A stretch of DNA of 20,433 bases from a virus. The position numbers and the translations under genes are program-made. Below are positions 5,818 through 13,009 of this stretch, one piece after another (position 1 is the stretch's first letter; each line of letters begins with the position of its first letter). Under the pieces are notes generated by a model that saw nothing but the letters and a program-made list of their open reading frames with translations, ran no database searches and was not told where the DNA came from. The stretch is from the IMG/VR virus record IMGVR_UViG_3300047564_001140, positions 1-20,433 of that record; one strand, given 5' to 3'.

Positions 5818-6975
5818 ATGAGCACAAAAGTAAAAAACAATAAATCTTCTTTTGCAAAGGCCCCTGTTGTGAAAACCAAAGTTACAAAACTCAGCAAAAC
5901 CAAACAGAAAGAACAACGCATTAAGGCGTTCCTTTCAAAGTATTCCATTCAATTTGATATGGAAGATGCGGCCATCGATCTACGCACAATGGCACGTAAT
6001 TACACAAATGGTATCATCCCTAGCGATGATATTGGCGATGCAGTTTCGGCCGTGCTAGGAGCCAGTGCTATTCCACGTGGTAGTGTTGATCCACGTAAGC
6101 TAAAGGTTCCGCAGTTTGATTGGGCACCAATGACCGATACCGGTATTGATCCTCGCTTTCAACGAGATGTAGCACCCAATCACGTGGAAAAGATTGAAGT
6201 AGATTTCCAACCAGATATGATTATTGTTCCTTGTGCTATCAAGGATCCCAAGACTGGCAAGTTTTTGCTGTGGGACGGCCACCACACTACTCGTGTATGT
6301 GATCGCATGGGTTGGTCACATATTCCAGTGTGGTACACAGAAGCTGACATTGATGATGAACACAGTCTAGTAGAAGCAGAGAAGATCCTTATCCTCAAGG
6401 CAGGTCGTAGCTTCTTGACTATCAATAAAAAGAACAAGCGTCCGGTTAGCAATTATGATGCACATATGATTAGTGTGGAGTGCGGCGAATCTGAAGCAGT
6501 TACCGTTCAAAGCATTGTTGATGCTAATAACTGCCAAGTGAAGCGAGCCAGCAACAAAGCAGGTGACATTAGTCACATTGAACACCTTTATGGTGCTTAT
6601 GATCTTGTGCAGGCGAGTTCGGGCATCAAAGGCATTTATCTTGCACGTAGTCTAAAGTTCCATCGTGATACTTGGCCCAAGGAAGAAGTGCGTGGCATTA
6701 TGATGTTGGCTATGGCTCGACTGTATCAGCAAACCGAATTGCAAACAGGAAAGATGTTGCCTTCTACCTTTGACGTAGAGTTTGGTAACATTCTTAAGAA
6801 AGTCTACGGGCAAAGCGAGAAGGTTCATACTCGTCTTAAGGAGCAGTTTGAAAACCATTTTGGTAGCCTGGGTGCTCACCCTGTTGTAGTTACCAGCGGT
6901 CTTGTGCTGACTTATATGAAGCATGGTACTAAGCACAAGCTCAGTCAACCAGAATCTTCATATCCTGTAAAATGA
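5818..6975 (+). CDS. ParB/Srx-like domain protein
   Basis: A 385-aa protein. A Lys-rich N-terminus (1-35) leads into a helical segment, then a ParB/sulfiredoxin-like domain. The domain shows a conserved loop around ID..FQRD (110-116) and the sequence FLLWDGHHTTRVCDRMGW (149-166), which carries the family's DGHHR-like signature (here DGHHTTR, 153-159), followed by IPVWYTEADID. In this superfamily the motif binds nucleotides (CTP in ParB, ATP in sulfiredoxin) or supports nuclease activity. The C-terminal two hundred residues are helical and unrecognised. Ribosome site AAGGA (5807-5811) supports the start, and the gene ends in an ATGA overlap with the next gene. Role could be DNA binding, nuclease or nucleotide-dependent switch; the first two are more usual in phages. 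Confidence 0.72.
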   Translation: MSTKVKNNKSSFAKAPVVKTKVTKLSKTKQKEQRIKAFLSKYSIQFDMEDAAIDLRTMARNYTNGIIPSDDIGDAVSAVLGASAIPRGSVDPRKLKVPQFDWAPMTDTGIDPRFQRDVAPNHVEKIEVDFQPDMIIVPCAIKDPKTGKFLLWDGHHTTRVCDRMGWSHIPVWYTEADIDDEHSLVEAEKILILKAGRSFLTINKKNKRPVSNYDAHMISVECGESEAVTVQSIVDANNCQVKRASNKAGDISHIEHLYGAYDLVQASSGIKGIYLARSLKFHRDTWPKEEVRGIMMLAMARLYQQTELQTGKMLPSTFDVEFGNILKKVYGQSEKVHTRLKEQFENHFGSLGAHPVVVTSGLVLTYMKHGTKHKLSQPESSYPVK

Positions 6976-7379
6976 GACCGTATACTCTGTATCTCCGAAA
7001 GTGCCCGGGTGTTAAAAATCCCCGGGACTTCAAGATTGGTATTGCCGCATTAGACAAAGTTCGCACTCGTCTTGCGGCATACCAACAGGCAGTTGGCCCG
7101 GTATATACTGAAGAGTTCACGGATCTTTGGATTGGCGAAGACATTGACGTCAAAGAAGCAGAGAAGAAAATCAAACAGCAGTTCAAATATAAGATTGCCA
7201 GTGCAGAAGCAGGTCTGAGCGAATGGATCAGCGACATTGATAAACAAGATATTCTAGACTTCATAGAAGAACTAAAGTCAGATTACTTCATTAAATTGGA
7301 AGAGGCTCCTAAAGAGTTTGTCCCGTTGACTATGAATAACGTTCAAGACTTTTTAGAATGGTTCGAAGAAATTAGTTGA
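6972..7379 (+). CDS. GIY-YIG-like (T5orf172/MUG113 type) protein
   Basis: A 135-aa protein, translationally coupled to the ParB-like gene by an ATGA overlap. The N-terminal YTLYLRK and FKIG (residues 4-23) fit the two strands of the GIY-YIG nuclease fold in its T5orf172 form. They are followed by an Arg-rich helix (VRTRLAAYQ), then an acidic helix DVKEAEKKIKQQFKYKI with the possible catalytic Glu, and GLSEWI, like the family's G.EWF. The rest is helical and acidic. In this family the proteins are predicted nucleases. The match is by motif only and the GIY motif is degenerate, so activity is uncertain. The TGA stop is part of the next promoter's -35 element. Confidence 0.55.
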   Translation: MRPYTLYLRKCPGVKNPRDFKIGIAALDKVRTRLAAYQQAVGPVYTEEFTDLWIGEDIDVKEAEKKIKQQFKYKIASAEAGLSEWISDIDKQDILDFIEELKSDYFIKLEEAPKEFVPLTMNNVQDFLEWFEEIS

Positions 7380-7423
7380 CTTAATTCAGAGTTGGTTCTA
7401 TAATTAAACTAAAGGAACCAACT
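7376..7423 (+). promoter_or_regulatory. Sigma70 promoter with operator-like inverted repeat
   Basis: TTGACT (7376-7381), 17-bp spacer, TATAAT (7399-7404). A perfect 9-bp inverted repeat brackets the -10: AGTTGGTTC (7390-7398) and GAACCAACT (7415-7423). The predicted start of transcription is about 7411, so the left arm is not in the message from this promoter; the repeat therefore looks like a DNA operator. The right arm also overlaps the ribosome site AAAGGA (7411-7416). Confidence 0.75.
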
Positions 7424-7993
7424 ATGCAAGAACTGTTTTCGACTATTAAACAGATACTACCTGAACTTTGTAAAGAGTGGAATGAAAAGAAACTTCCACA
7501 GTTTGAATCTCTAGTAGAACAAAGTTTTAAAGAATATTTCGAAGGTAGAAAAACACAAGAAAAAACCAAAATGGTTGCACCTATACTTGATGTAATATTT
7601 GCAAGGATGGTGCATTCTTTATTGCCGGGCTTTGAAAAAGACGAAGGCGTTGGCAGAGACTATGACTACAATGGGACGCCAATAGAGTGCAAGATTACTT
7701 TTTGCACAGGCAATACGTGGACAGGCAATGGTTTCTTTAAAACCCCCGTTTATATTCTTTTACGATTTGATATATCTGAAGACGGGCATTTAACAGACAT
7801 GTTTGCCTGTATAGTTGATTTGTCTACTTGTAAGAGTGCTTGGAAACTTCCCGAAGAATCAACAGATAAAAAGAGAACGCATAACTTCTCTGCTCTTGCT
7901 TTATTAGCAGAAGACCTGCCTAAGATAAGTCAGATCATAGGCACATTTAAGCCTAATAAAAAATTCTTACGTCCGCAATTAGTTAAACTATAA
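7424..7993 (+). CDS. Putative PD-(D/E)XK-type endonuclease
   Basis: A 189-aa protein with a pattern typical of restriction-endonuclease-like nucleases. Asp81 in GRDYDYNG is followed by the strand TPIECKITF containing the E-x-K pair (Glu88, Lys90), and an acidic EKDEG sits just before. Length fits a small type II enzyme or a nicking nuclease. No methyltransferase gene is adjacent, so it is unlikely to be half of a normal restriction-modification pair unless phage DNA is modified in another way. It could degrade host DNA. It has its own promoter with a palindromic operator-like element, suggesting tight control, and a terminator right after the stop. Confidence 0.6.
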   Translation: MQELFSTIKQILPELCKEWNEKKLPQFESLVEQSFKEYFEGRKTQEKTKMVAPILDVIFARMVHSLLPGFEKDEGVGRDYDYNGTPIECKITFCTGNTWTGNGFFKTPVYILLRFDISEDGHLTDMFACIVDLSTCKSAWKLPEESTDKKRTHNFSALALLAEDLPKISQIIGTFKPNKKFLRPQLVKL

Positions 7994-8016
7994 AAGCAAC
8001 CTTAGGGTTGTTTTTT
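7994..8016 (+). terminator. Intrinsic terminator after the nuclease gene
   Basis: Stem CAACC (7997-8001) with GGTTG (8006-8010), loop TTAG, followed by TTTTTT (8011-8016). Outer A-T pairs extend the stem. It separates the nuclease unit from the following late-promoter unit. Confidence 0.8.
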
Positions 8017-8032
8017 ATTGCCGATATGTCAC

Positions 8033-8040
8033 TATAAATA
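8033..8040 (+). promoter_or_regulatory. T4-type late promoter, perfect TATAAATA
   Basis: The exact T4 late consensus TATAAATA lies 5 bases before the ATG at 8046. In T4 the last A of this box is near -6, which puts +1 on the start codon. The box sits inside an inverted repeat, CACTAT (8030-8035) and ATAGTG (8038-8043). Confidence 0.8.
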
Positions 8041-8045
8041 GTGGC

Positions 8046-9206
8046 ATGATAATCGACAAGCGATTAGGATATTACACTTGTGCTGGTATAGAATTTGAAT
8101 CTAAAATTCAAGCCTCCTTTCATTCTATTAAGACCAGTCAGCCGGTTGAATGGCATTTCAATGATGAAGTATTTTCAAGACATCATTGGCGAGAACCAAT
8201 AGAAACACTGGATCAACTCTATGATCGCAGATGTAAAGAAATCAGAGAAAAATATGATTATGTAATACTGAGCTACAGCGGTGGAGCAGATAGTCATAAT
8301 ATATTAGCTAGTTTTGTTAGACAAGGTCTGCGTATTGACGAAATTATCGTCAATACAATGGAAAAAGCAAACAGTAAATTTACCGTTATTGATCGAAGAG
8401 ATTTAAGATCAGAAAATGCTGCCGCCGAATACCATCTGCAGACATTGCCCAGATTAAAAGAGTTAGCAGATAAAATACCTGGAACTAAAATAACAGTATG
8501 TGATTTAAGTGATCATTTATTTGATTATATGAATAGTGCCAAAGATGCTAGCTGGGTTCTGGCACGCAAAGAAGGATTAAATCCAGCAAACGTTACTAGG
8601 TTTAACTATCTACATATTAGTGATGTTAGAAAACAGTTTGATAAAAGTAAATCTTTGGTATTGATAGTAGGAGTAGATAAGCCGAGAATTTTTATCAAAG
8701 ATAATTATATTCATACAAGGTTTGGGGATAGAGCAGCAAATATTGTACCGGTACCGGAACATTTAACTGAATATACTAACACCACGGTGGATTTGTTTTA
8801 CTGGAGCCCTTATAGCTTGGATATTATTACTAAACAGGCGTATGTGGTTAGAGCATGGCTATTGATGAATCCTCAGTATATAAATCTATTTCAACATGAT
8901 GTAATGCATCGAGATCCTAAAATTTATAGACTATGTCATGAGAAACTATTAAGGACTATAATTTATACAACATGGGACGCCAATTGGTATCAAGCTGATA
9001 AGGCAGTAAAAGATTGGACTAGTGAATTTGATAGCTGGTTCATTGAAAATTATAGTGATACATCTGCTCATAAAATATGGACAGCTGGAATCAATTATGT
9101 TAAAAACAATCTTAGACCTTTGGTCAAAGAAACAGACGGCGAATTGGATGGCTTGACTTTGTTTGGAAAAAACTATCAGGTCTGCAAATTTAAAGATAAT
9201 CCTTAG
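8046..9206 (+). CDS. PP-loop ATPase (AANH superfamily), paralogue A
   Basis: A 386-aa predicted enzyme that adenylates a substrate with ATP (releasing pyrophosphate). Its signature is the PP-loop SGGADS at residues 78-83, after the strand YDYVILSY. This superfamily includes asparagine synthetase, PAPS reductase, QueC, TilS and DndC; the substrate here is unknown. A 70-residue N-terminal domain (LGYYTCAGIEFESKIQ...EWHFND) precedes the loop and is shared with the paralogue at 10123. Later blocks shared with it are RKEGLNP.NVTRFNY, VRKQFDK, and a Trp-rich C-terminal TTWDANWYQADKAVKDW. It has a perfect late promoter with no room for a ribosome site. Frequent ATA and AGA codons set it apart from gp32 and uvsX. 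Annotations such as asparagine-synthase-like or PAPS-reductase-like would be guesses. Confidence 0.8.
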   Translation: MIIDKRLGYYTCAGIEFESKIQASFHSIKTSQPVEWHFNDEVFSRHHWREPIETLDQLYDRRCKEIREKYDYVILSYSGGADSHNILASFVRQGLRIDEIIVNTMEKANSKFTVIDRRDLRSENAAAEYHLQTLPRLKELADKIPGTKITVCDLSDHLFDYMNSAKDASWVLARKEGLNPANVTRFNYLHISDVRKQFDKSKSLVLIVGVDKPRIFIKDNYIHTRFGDRAANIVPVPEHLTEYTNTTVDLFYWSPYSLDIITKQAYVVRAWLLMNPQYINLFQHDVMHRDPKIYRLCHEKLLRTIIYTTWDANWYQADKAVKDWTSEFDSWFIENYSDTSAHKIWTAGINYVKNNLRPLVKETDGELDGLTLFGKNYQVCKFKDNP

Positions 9207-9212
9207 TAAATA
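9205..9212 (+). promoter_or_regulatory. Possible degenerate late promoter
   Basis: AGTAAATA matches TATAAATA at 6 of 8 positions and lies exactly 5 bases before the ATG at 9218, the same spacing as the perfect late boxes at 8033 and 17537. No ribosome site precedes this gene. Confidence 0.4.
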
Positions 9213-9217
9213 TCTTT

Positions 9218-10126
9218 ATGCTAAAATCTACATATCCAATATTGTGTGTGACCATGAATAAGGTCAGTGATTTAAAGTTAGCACTGGCTTGTCATGCCGC
9301 TGGCATTGTGCCCAGTCTGAGCGTTTACAGTAATACAGAGTTTGTTGAAAATTCAGAGAATTACTACAACAACGAGGCTATCAATGAACTTGATGAGTTC
9401 ATTGAGAAAACTTCTAGCAATGAAATTTCTTTTGCGTTTCAAGCCAACTTATTGCACAATGATTCGTTCTTTAATCAAATTTTAAAAAGTAAAAACAGAC
9501 TAATTGAAATTATTGATTGGAGGAAGGAAGATATAAAAGACAATAAGATATTGGATAGAATTATCAGCTTACAATCACAAAATAAAAAAGTAGGATTAAA
9601 AATTAACACCAACAAGTTAATGCTACTTAGAAATGCAGATCCAAGAAATTTAATTTTGTTAGTTGATTATTATCTGCTCAAAGGGTCAGAGGGTGCTGGA
9701 CAAGTCGGCTTAGAAACTATCGACGACTTAACTGCTGGAATTAGAAAAGAATCATCCAAAGATTTAATAGCTACCGGTGGAGTTTCAACATCAGCTGATA
9801 TCAATCGTTTGATCTCTATAGGGGCCAATGCTGTTGGTATAGGCACTTTGTTTGCAATGAGTGAAGAATCAAGAATACCAAAAGAAGTTAAATTGTCGCT
9901 GTTAGAAAAAACTAAAAATGATATCATTAAAGTCAATGGCACACACCGCGGTATTATGTTTAGTCACGTAGAAGAACACAGTAACGACAATCTTGATAAG
10001 AGTCTCGTGAGAGGAATTGAAACAGGAAAAGAAGGTCACATCAATATGGGAAATGCCATATTAAACATCAATAAAGTTCTTCCTTTAAAAGATATAGTTT
10101 CACTTTTAGTAAAAGATTTAAAATGA
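9218..10126 (+). CDS. Nitronate-monooxygenase-like TIM-barrel flavoprotein
   Basis: A 302-aa predicted FMN-binding (beta/alpha)8 protein. The N-terminal PILCVTMNKVSDLKLALACH followed by AAGIVPSL fits the first strand and helix of nitronate monooxygenases and FabK-type enoyl reductases. KGSEGAGQVG (155-164) fits the family's QG.EAGGH.G loop. IATGGVST (184-191) and GANAVGIGTLFAMSEES (202-218) fit the two FMN-phosphate loops near the C-terminus. Family members oxidise nitronates or reduce enoyl groups with flavin; some related barrels are IMP dehydrogenases. The gene lies between two PP-loop paralogues, 11 bases after one and with a 4-base ATGA overlap with the next, so it probably works with them. 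Specific substrate unknown. Confidence 0.72.
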   Translation: MLKSTYPILCVTMNKVSDLKLALACHAAGIVPSLSVYSNTEFVENSENYYNNEAINELDEFIEKTSSNEISFAFQANLLHNDSFFNQILKSKNRLIEIIDWRKEDIKDNKILDRIISLQSQNKKVGLKINTNKLMLLRNADPRNLILLVDYYLLKGSEGAGQVGLETIDDLTAGIRKESSKDLIATGGVSTSADINRLISIGANAVGIGTLFAMSEESRIPKEVKLSLLEKTKNDIIKVNGTHRGIMFSHVEEHSNDNLDKSLVRGIETGKEGHINMGNAILNINKVLPLKDIVSLLVKDLK

Positions 10127-11286
10127 ATAAAAAATTAGGTTATTACACTGTAAACGGTATTGAGTTTGAATCTAAGATTCACGCTTGCCTATATGTTACT
10201 AAAAACAATTTGCCTGAAAGTGCGCTACAATGGCATTTCAATGATTTTGAATTTAATTCATTCGATTGGACAGTTGAACCAACAGAAACACTAGACGAAC
10301 TGTATAATGCCAGAGCACGTCAGCTACGAGAATCATATGATTATATCATATTAAGTTATAGCGGTGGCGCCGACAGCCATAATGCATTAATGAGTTTTCT
10401 GAGACAAGGTTTGCACGTAGATGAATTGTTAATTAATACCTTCGACGAAGCGTTAAAAAATGTTAAAATAGATCCTGCAAATAAAGCAGCAACAACCGCG
10501 CCGCAGTTGGAACATCATTTGCAGACGGTGCCGAGACTTAAAGAAATTGCGACGATGTCGCCTAAAACTAAGATAACAATCTTAGATATGTCTAATCACC
10601 TCTTTAACTTTCATGACTATTACAAAGATGAAAGTTGGGTCTTGACAAGAAAAGAAGGATTGAATCCTTTGAATGTCACCCGGTTTAATTACATTTACAT
10701 TGATCAGGTACGAAAACAGTTTGATAAAACTAAATCAATTGCCATTGTTGCTGGAGTAGAAAAACCTAGGATAGCTGTGCGATCCGACGATGTCATGTAT
10801 ACATACTTCAATGACAAGTCGGCAAATATATCTTCAATCGCAGATAATACTAAAGAATATGCCAACGCCACTGTTGAGCTGTTTTATTGGGCACCTGAGT
10901 CTCTTAAAATGATTTCTAAGCAACTTCATACCGTTAAAAAATTAATTGAATTTAATCCTACATATAGAAGTTTTTTCAAAGGCAGCACATTCCACACAGT
11001 TAGATTAATAATTGAACCATTTTTAAGAAGTGTGTTATATCCTACTACTTGGAACAATGATTGGTATCAGGGGGAAAAGGCTCTGTCAGATTGGTTTAGT
11101 GAATTTGATTATTGGTTTATTTTTGGTCAAAAAGGTACCAAGGCTCATGACTTATGGTATTCTGGTGTAAAATACATTGGGGAAAATGCCGGCAGTTTTG
11201 TTAAGAGAGACGAAGCCGGACGAGCCATTGGTACTAAGCCAATTTTTAAATATTACAAAATCGGCAGTCTAAACATTAGAAATTAA
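10123..11286 (+). CDS. PP-loop ATPase (AANH superfamily), paralogue B
   Basis: A 387-aa paralogue of the gene at 8046, colinear over its whole length. Shared blocks are LGYYTVNGIEFESKIH at the N-terminus, the PP-loop SGGADS (80-85), RQGL..DELLINT, RKEGLNPLNVTRFNY, VRKQFDKTKS, and TTWNNDWYQGEKALSDW near the C-terminus. The start overlaps the flavoprotein stop (ATGA). The two copies have diverged strongly outside these blocks, so the duplication is old or the two act on different substrates or as a heteromer. The 3' end overlaps the opposing gene by 18 bases, tail to tail. Function inferred only as ATP-dependent activation of an unknown acid, amide or base. Confidence 0.8.
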   Translation: MNKKLGYYTVNGIEFESKIHACLYVTKNNLPESALQWHFNDFEFNSFDWTVEPTETLDELYNARARQLRESYDYIILSYSGGADSHNALMSFLRQGLHVDELLINTFDEALKNVKIDPANKAATTAPQLEHHLQTVPRLKEIATMSPKTKITILDMSNHLFNFHDYYKDESWVLTRKEGLNPLNVTRFNYIYIDQVRKQFDKTKSIAIVAGVEKPRIAVRSDDVMYTYFNDKSANISSIADNTKEYANATVELFYWAPESLKMISKQLHTVKKLIEFNPTYRSFFKGSTFHTVRLIIEPFLRSVLYPTTWNNDWYQGEKALSDWFSEFDYWFIFGQKGTKAHDLWYSGVKYIGENAGSFVKRDEAGRAIGTKPIFKYYKIGSLNIRN

Positions 11287-12252
11287 TTCAGCTTTTCGCC
11301 TGAATTCGTGCGCTATAAATCTTTGATTCTTTATATTTTGATAGTAGCGTCTGGTTTCGCCTGAACAGGATTCTAAAAATTTTAGGAAAGAACCAAGGGG
11401 TAGAGCAACGGCAATAGTGCTAAGAATACCCGGTCCTTCTTTGTGCTGCCTTACTACATTGATCCAATCTATAGATTTAAACCCTTGGTTCTTAGTAAAA
11501 AACATCAGCTCGGTGTTAGACCAATACTTTCCGTAAATTAAAGGTTTGATATAGTAATCCCATCTGTCAGGCCCATTTAACTTGACACCGGGTTTTGTTA
11601 AACCGTTGTCTTTAAAGTAATCCCATGCATTGATACATGCTTGATAAACATCATCATTTAAAATGCTGTATAAAAATTCCGAAGTATCGCCGTAAGAAAT
11701 AATTTGGCCAGATCTATTTAAAGTTTTAGCAGCCCGGTCTTTATAAATTTCCGGAGAATAGTAGCCCATATACCAAAAAACTTTTGGGCCAGAATCTTCC
11801 AAGATGAATACAAAGGGATCGTGTACCATCGAAACTATATTGGCATTTTCTGGCAGTTTAGATACAAAAATATTTTGTAAGATACAGTTTGGATGAATGT
11901 CGAATTCTTCTGCCTTGGCTAAAATTTCTTCTTTGTAATCTTCGGGGTTTAGTTCAATGATATGAGTTTTGATTTTATTTTTTGCGTCTACTAATTTAAC
12001 TTGTTCCAATTCATTATCATTGTGGCCAGGATGCCACATAAACACAGATTCAAAAGGAACCCCGGCCTTTAAAAAACTAAGTATCATGGCTTGACTATCT
12101 ATGCCACCGCTGTTGCTAACCCATATATTAGAATACTTTGATCCGATGTCAATTGCTCGTTTCTCTGTTTCTTGTCGCATATTCCCTGGTCGATATAAAC
12201 AGGACTGGTAATCGACGTAGAACAATCCGTCATCGGCAAAACCATAATTCAT
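11269..12252 (-). CDS. Third PP-loop ATPase (asparagine-synthase-like)
   Basis: A 327-aa protein on the minus strand with the PP-loop SGGIDS at residues 48-53, preceded by the strand NIWVSN. The helix QAMILSFLKAG and the strand SVFMWHPGHND follow, as in asparagine-synthetase and ATP-sulfurylase/PAPS-reductase-type domains. It shares little with the two plus-strand paralogues beyond the loop, and its N-terminal part is shorter (about 47 residues before the loop). It follows the GNAT-like gene with a 4-base ATGA overlap, so the two are probably translated together. It converges on the plus-strand PP-loop operon, giving three PP-loop enzymes within 4.2 kb. Ribosome-like AAAGGA lies 10-15 bases upstream of the start. 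Confidence 0.78.
   Translation of the reverse strand: MNYGFADDGLFYVDYQSCLYRPGNMRQETEKRAIDIGSKYSNIWVSNSGGIDSQAMILSFLKAGVPFESVFMWHPGHNDNELEQVKLVDAKNKIKTHIIELNPEDYKEEILAKAEEFDIHPNCILQNIFVSKLPENANIVSMVHDPFVFILEDSGPKVFWYMGYYSPEIYKDRAAKTLNRSGQIISYGDTSEFLYSILNDDVYQACINAWDYFKDNGLTKPGVKLNGPDRWDYYIKPLIYGKYWSNTELMFFTKNQGFKSIDWINVVRQHKEGPGILSTIAVALPLGSFLKFLESCSGETRRYYQNIKNQRFIAHEFRRKAELISNV
11285..11306. repeat. Inverted repeat at the convergent gene ends
   Basis: AATTCAG (11285-11291) pairs with CTGAATT (11300-11306) across an 8-base loop, in the 3' coding end of the minus-strand PP-loop gene and right at the stop of the plus-strand one. There is no T-run on either side, so intrinsic termination is doubtful. 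Confidence 0.3.
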
Positions 12253-12884
12253 AGTATAGTTCCTTTATAATCCATATGATTTTCCTTTTGCAGATAATTT
12301 ACACGTTCATGTTGATTTAACACAAACAGTCTTGCAACCATGTCAGTCCAATCTACAGTTTTTGTTCCCCTAAAAGAATTAAAAATTTTAGTCGGAGACA
12401 GAGTACCTCGTTTGATAACTTCTTCATCAAACCACTGATAGCGTCCCAGGGTGCTGCTGTGACGTTTCATAATTTTATTTCTTATGTTATGATGTTGCTC
12501 CGGCGAAATCATCCAAAATTTATAATACCCGTCTTTTTCCATTTCTGTTATTAACAAGTCTAAGGCCGGCGCCATAATTTCTGCAGACTTATTGAAATGA
12601 TTATGTTGCCCGCCAATTTTTGTTAGACCCACAATCCAACCTTTTAAAGTTGGAAACTTATAGCCAACATACATAGCTATGGGACGATTATCATCATCAG
12701 AATCAACAATGGAAGTCATCACCGCGATACCATCAACTAGTAAACGCTTGATCATATCAACAATTAAAATTTGTTCTTCTGTGTCTTTTTCTATTCGAAA
12801 TATTTTGTTATCTTCTTCGAACAGTGTGTTGACACAACGCTCAACTTGATCGAGCGTGACCAGCACAGCATTAAAATTTGGCAT
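12249..12884 (-). CDS. Possible GNAT-family acetyltransferase
   Basis: A 211-aa protein. Residues 70-130 (RPIAMYVGYKFPTLKGWIVGLTKIGG, then a helix APALDLLITEMEKDGYYKFWMISP) are consistent with the central strands and helix of an N-acetyltransferase fold, which would use acetyl-CoA to acylate an amine. The classical acetyl-CoA P-loop (Q/R-x-x-G-x-G/A) is not clear, so this is tentative. The C-terminal part (WTDMVARLFVLNQHER) is unrecognised. Ribosome site AAAGGA lies 6 bases before the ATG. It is the first gene of a two-gene minus-strand operon with the third PP-loop ATPase. Confidence 0.5.
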   Translation of the reverse strand: MPNFNAVLVTLDQVERCVNTLFEEDNKIFRIEKDTEEQILIVDMIKRLLVDGIAVMTSIVDSDDDNRPIAMYVGYKFPTLKGWIVGLTKIGGQHNHFNKSAEIMAPALDLLITEMEKDGYYKFWMISPEQHHNIRNKIMKRHSSTLGRYQWFDEEVIKRGTLSPTKIFNSFRGTKTVDWTDMVARLFVLNQHERVNYLQKENHMDYKGTIL

Positions 12885-12912
12885 AATCTATCCTTTATGT
12901 AGCTATTGACAG

Positions 12913-12920
12913 TATTTAAA
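12913..12920 (-). promoter_or_regulatory. Possible late promoter for the minus-strand pair
   Basis: TTTAAATA on the minus strand matches TATAAATA at 7 of 8 positions. The predicted start would be near 12907, giving a 22-base leader that contains the AAAGGA ribosome site. Confidence 0.35.
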
Positions 12921-12952
12921 TCATCGATCCGGAATGTCCGCTGAAAATTTCC

Positions 12953-13009
12953 AAGTCAATTTTATCATTATGACTTGATCTTTAAGTCAAATAGTAGTAT
13001 AATTATCTT
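12953..13009 (+). promoter_or_regulatory. uvsW promoter with AAGTCA repeats
   Basis: TTGATC (12975-12980), 17-bp spacer, TATAAT (12998-13003). The predicted start is near 13010, the A of the uvsW ATG, so the message may lack a leader. AAGTCAA occurs at 12953-12959 and 12984-12990 (31 bases apart), with the inverse TGACTT at 12971-12976 between them. They could bind a regulator. Confidence 0.6.

Noticed and set aside
7424-7993. Complete restriction-modification system
   Set aside because: Only a nuclease-like gene is present; no methyltransferase motifs were seen in the window.
8876-8886. TATAAATC inside the first PP-loop gene, and similar boxes at 11315 and 11744
   Set aside because: Imperfect boxes within AT-rich coding sequence with no start codon at the expected distance.
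8046-11286. Queuosine/7-deazaguanine or Dnd phosphorothioate pathway
   Set aside because: PP-loop proteins alone recall QueC or DndC, but none of the other pathway genes (QueD, QueE, FolE, DpdA, DndA, DndD) is visible here.
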